Assembly: GCA_964417935.1 (NCBI GenBank)
Contig: CAYQKF010000192.1
Span: 1-6,866 of the forward strand
Source: NIOZ-UU13 sp964417935
GTDB taxonomy: Bacteria > Planctomycetota > Phycisphaerae > Sedimentisphaerales > Anaerobacaceae
DNA: 6,866 nucleotides
Direction of reading: 5' to 3'
The notes below the pieces were generated by a model that was given only the letters and a program-made list of their open reading frames with translations, did no database searches and was not told the DNA's origin. Positions 6,310-6,866 of the stretch are shown here, piece by piece (positions within the stretch are counted from its first letter, which is position 1; each line of letters opens with the position of its first letter). Both the position numbers and the translations under genes were made by a program.

Positions 6310-6368
6310 GCCGTGATTTAAGTGGCAATTAGGATTACGTGACTGATACGAAGCTCTCAAAGTCTGAG

Positions 6369-6400
6369 ATTGCTGCGTCCGCTTTTGACGGACTCGCATT
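6369..6400. repeat. Palindromic intergenic repeat (REP-like), decayed copy
   Basis: Counterpart of 589-620. The inner stem keeps gtccg/cggac (6377-6381 with 6389-6393) but its tip is mismatched. The outer stem attgc/gcatt has lost one pair. It is flanked as in the first copy by 'agtctgag' and 'gacaaa'. Confidence 0.65.
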
Positions 6401-6428
6401 GACAAATGAGATGGCAGCAGATTCGCAT

Positions 6429-6458
6429 CACTTGTACCTGCGGTTACACAAGTGCAGG
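6429..6458 (+). repeat. Inverted repeat within a 30-bp insertion specific to copy B
   Basis: cacttgt (6429-6435) pairs with acaagtg (6448-6454) over a 12-base loop. Alternatively cctgc (6437-6441) pairs with gcagg (6454-6458). Copy A has nothing between the equivalent flanks near 650. Confidence 0.5.
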
Positions 6459-6464
6459 CAATTC

Positions 6465-6501
6465 GGGGCTTATACCGATTGATTCGGTATAGGCCCCTTT
6501 T
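6465..6501 (+). terminator. Intrinsic terminator for the 4144-6309 gene
   Basis: A 14-bp stem (6465-6478 with 6484-6497, one T-G wobble) with a five-base loop is followed by TTTT (6498-6501). It matches the terminator at 654-686 but its stem is three pairs longer, because the loop side now pairs (cga with tcg). Confidence 0.9.
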
Positions 6502-6504
6502 AAA

Positions 6505-6569
6505 ATTGACTCCGCCAAAAAACGGTGGATCTGCGATATTGATTCCGCCATTGGCGGATTTGCAGTATG
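6505..6569 (+). repeat. Imperfect tandem repeat of about 32 bp
   Basis: Unit 1 (about 6505-6537) and unit 2 (about 6538-6569) both open 'attga(c/t)tccgcca' and close with a 'gat(c/t)tgc' word. Unit 2 contains a hairpin, tccgcc (6544-6549) with ggcgga (6553-6558). Copy A has a single unit at about 689-721. Confidence 0.55.
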
Positions 6570-6734
6570 CCTGTTACTCCTAAGGACTCCTTATGGAAAA
6601 GTGTATGTATCCATATTGAATTTTTTATTGCCTTGTGTGTGCCGCGTATTACGGATAGCGTCGTTGCGGTGGTGGGTAGAAGAGATTGATTATCAGTTAT
6701 TTTGGGGGTTGAGATTGACGCGTCGAGTATGGAC

Positions 6735-6845
6735 CATCGTCGTGCCGACGACGGCTAAACAACCCGCCTGCGGTGCCCACAGAAAAATCCACGTGAAACG
6801 TGGGAGCTAACTAGTATCTGTTGTGGAAAGCAACAACCGACGATG
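6735..6845. other. Possible multibranched structured element
   Basis: catcgtcg (6735-6742) is the inverse complement of cgacgatg (6838-6845) and would close a region of about 110 nt. It contains gccg/cggc (6744-6747 with 6752-6755), the ccacgt/acgtgg hairpin and tgttg/caaca (6819-6823 with 6831-6835). The closing stem competes with a local hairpin tcgtcg/cgacga (6737-6742 with 6746-6751). It could be a repeat element or a structured RNA. Confidence 0.3.
6781..6805 (-). terminator. Terminator-like hairpin on the minus strand
   Basis: ccacgt (6789-6794) pairs with acgtgg (6798-6803) over a three-base loop. Read on the minus strand, the stem is followed by 'atttttct', a short T run. It could end a minus-strand gene that lies beyond the right edge. 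No such gene is visible in the window. Confidence 0.35.
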
Positions 6846-6848
6846 TCA

Positions 6849-6866
6849 CCCCTGCGAAAGCAGGGG
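6849..6866. repeat. GAAA-loop palindrome at the right edge (dispersed-repeat type)
   Basis: cccctgc (6849-6855) and gcagggg (6860-6866) form a perfect 7-bp stem around GAAA, preceded by 'gatgtca'. Palindromes of the form 'gtca-(stem)-gcgaaagc-(stem)' are, from memory, widespread intergenic repeats in bacteria. The element is cut by the window edge and may extend further. Confidence 0.55.

Larger units (their letters stand above)
5808..6632 (+). repeat. Segmental duplication, copy B (gene 3' end plus downstream spacer)
   Basis: This region aligns with 1-808. The coding part is 27 bp shorter than copy A (nine codons lost or gained in two places). The spacer carries an extra 30 bp at about 6431-6460 and an extra tandem unit at about 6538-6569. 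The right edge near 6632 is judged by eye. Confidence 0.85.
6310..6866. other. Intergenic region without a convincing gene
   Basis: It holds the decayed palindromic repeat, a 30-bp insertion with an inverted repeat, the terminator, a tandem repeat, and a hairpin-rich stretch from about 6717 to the end. The one open frame of note (GTG at 6601, 69 codons) lacks a Shine-Dalgarno box, begins inside duplicated spacer and runs through palindromes, so I do not call it a gene. Confidence 0.65.

Noticed and set aside
6601..6810. 69-codon open frame on the plus strand
   Set aside because: GTG start without a ribosome binding site, beginning in duplicated spacer and crossing several palindromes. The product has no recognisable domain.
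6806..6845. Possible integron attC-like site around 'gctaac'
   Set aside because: The flanking bases do not give the paired R and L boxes expected of attC sites, and no integrase or cassette gene is present.

Overview
The window looks like a piece of a Planctomycetota chromosome, most likely class Phycisphaerae (Sedimentisphaerales-like). This is an inference from memory of protein families, not from a search. The basis is a mosaic of secreted modules typical of that group: a LamG-like domain, FN3-like modules carrying 'DVYFG.NFDDV' and 'TYYWR(I/V)DE', a discoidin-like domain, and a C-terminal domain opening 'VDDFE.YND' and closing 'FDDIRLYR'. Shine-Dalgarno boxes are strong (AAGGAGG, GGAGG).

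Layout, all genes on the + strand. (1) 2-529: the 3' end of a gene that enters from the left, encoding the conserved C-terminal domain with a short Pro-Glu tail. (2) 530-1167: 638 bp without a convincing gene. It holds a palindromic repeat, a strong intrinsic terminator (654-686), more inverted repeats, a sigma70-like promoter (889-918), a six-codon mini-ORF with its own excellent Shine-Dalgarno box, and a hairpin directly upstream of the next gene's ribosome binding site. (3) 1168-4011: a 947-residue secreted protein with LamG-like, FN3-like, discoidin-like, FN3-like, conserved C-terminal and CBM6/35-like domains. (4) 4012-4143: a short gap with a weak terminator-like hairpin. (5) 4144-6309: a 721-residue secreted protein with a GATase-like Rossmann-type N-terminal domain, three FN3-like modules and the conserved C-terminal domain. 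(6) 6310-6866: 557 bp without a convincing gene, holding a second copy of the palindromic repeat and terminator, then a hairpin-rich stretch ending in a GAAA-loop palindrome at the window edge.

The strongest structural signal is a segmental duplication. Positions 1 to about 808 (3' coding end plus downstream DNA) align with 5808 to about 6632. The copies differ by small in-frame indels in the coding part and by two insertions of about 30 bp in the non-coding part of the second copy.

None of the three proteins shows a recognisable catalytic domain. All appear to be exported binding or scaffold proteins, plausibly for polysaccharide or glycan contact, but the ligand cannot be told from sequence. 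I see no CRISPR array, tRNA, rRNA, transposase or phage gene. The window reads as a family-expansion locus of surface or secreted proteins with repeat-rich spacers, not as a clear new enzymatic or defence system.
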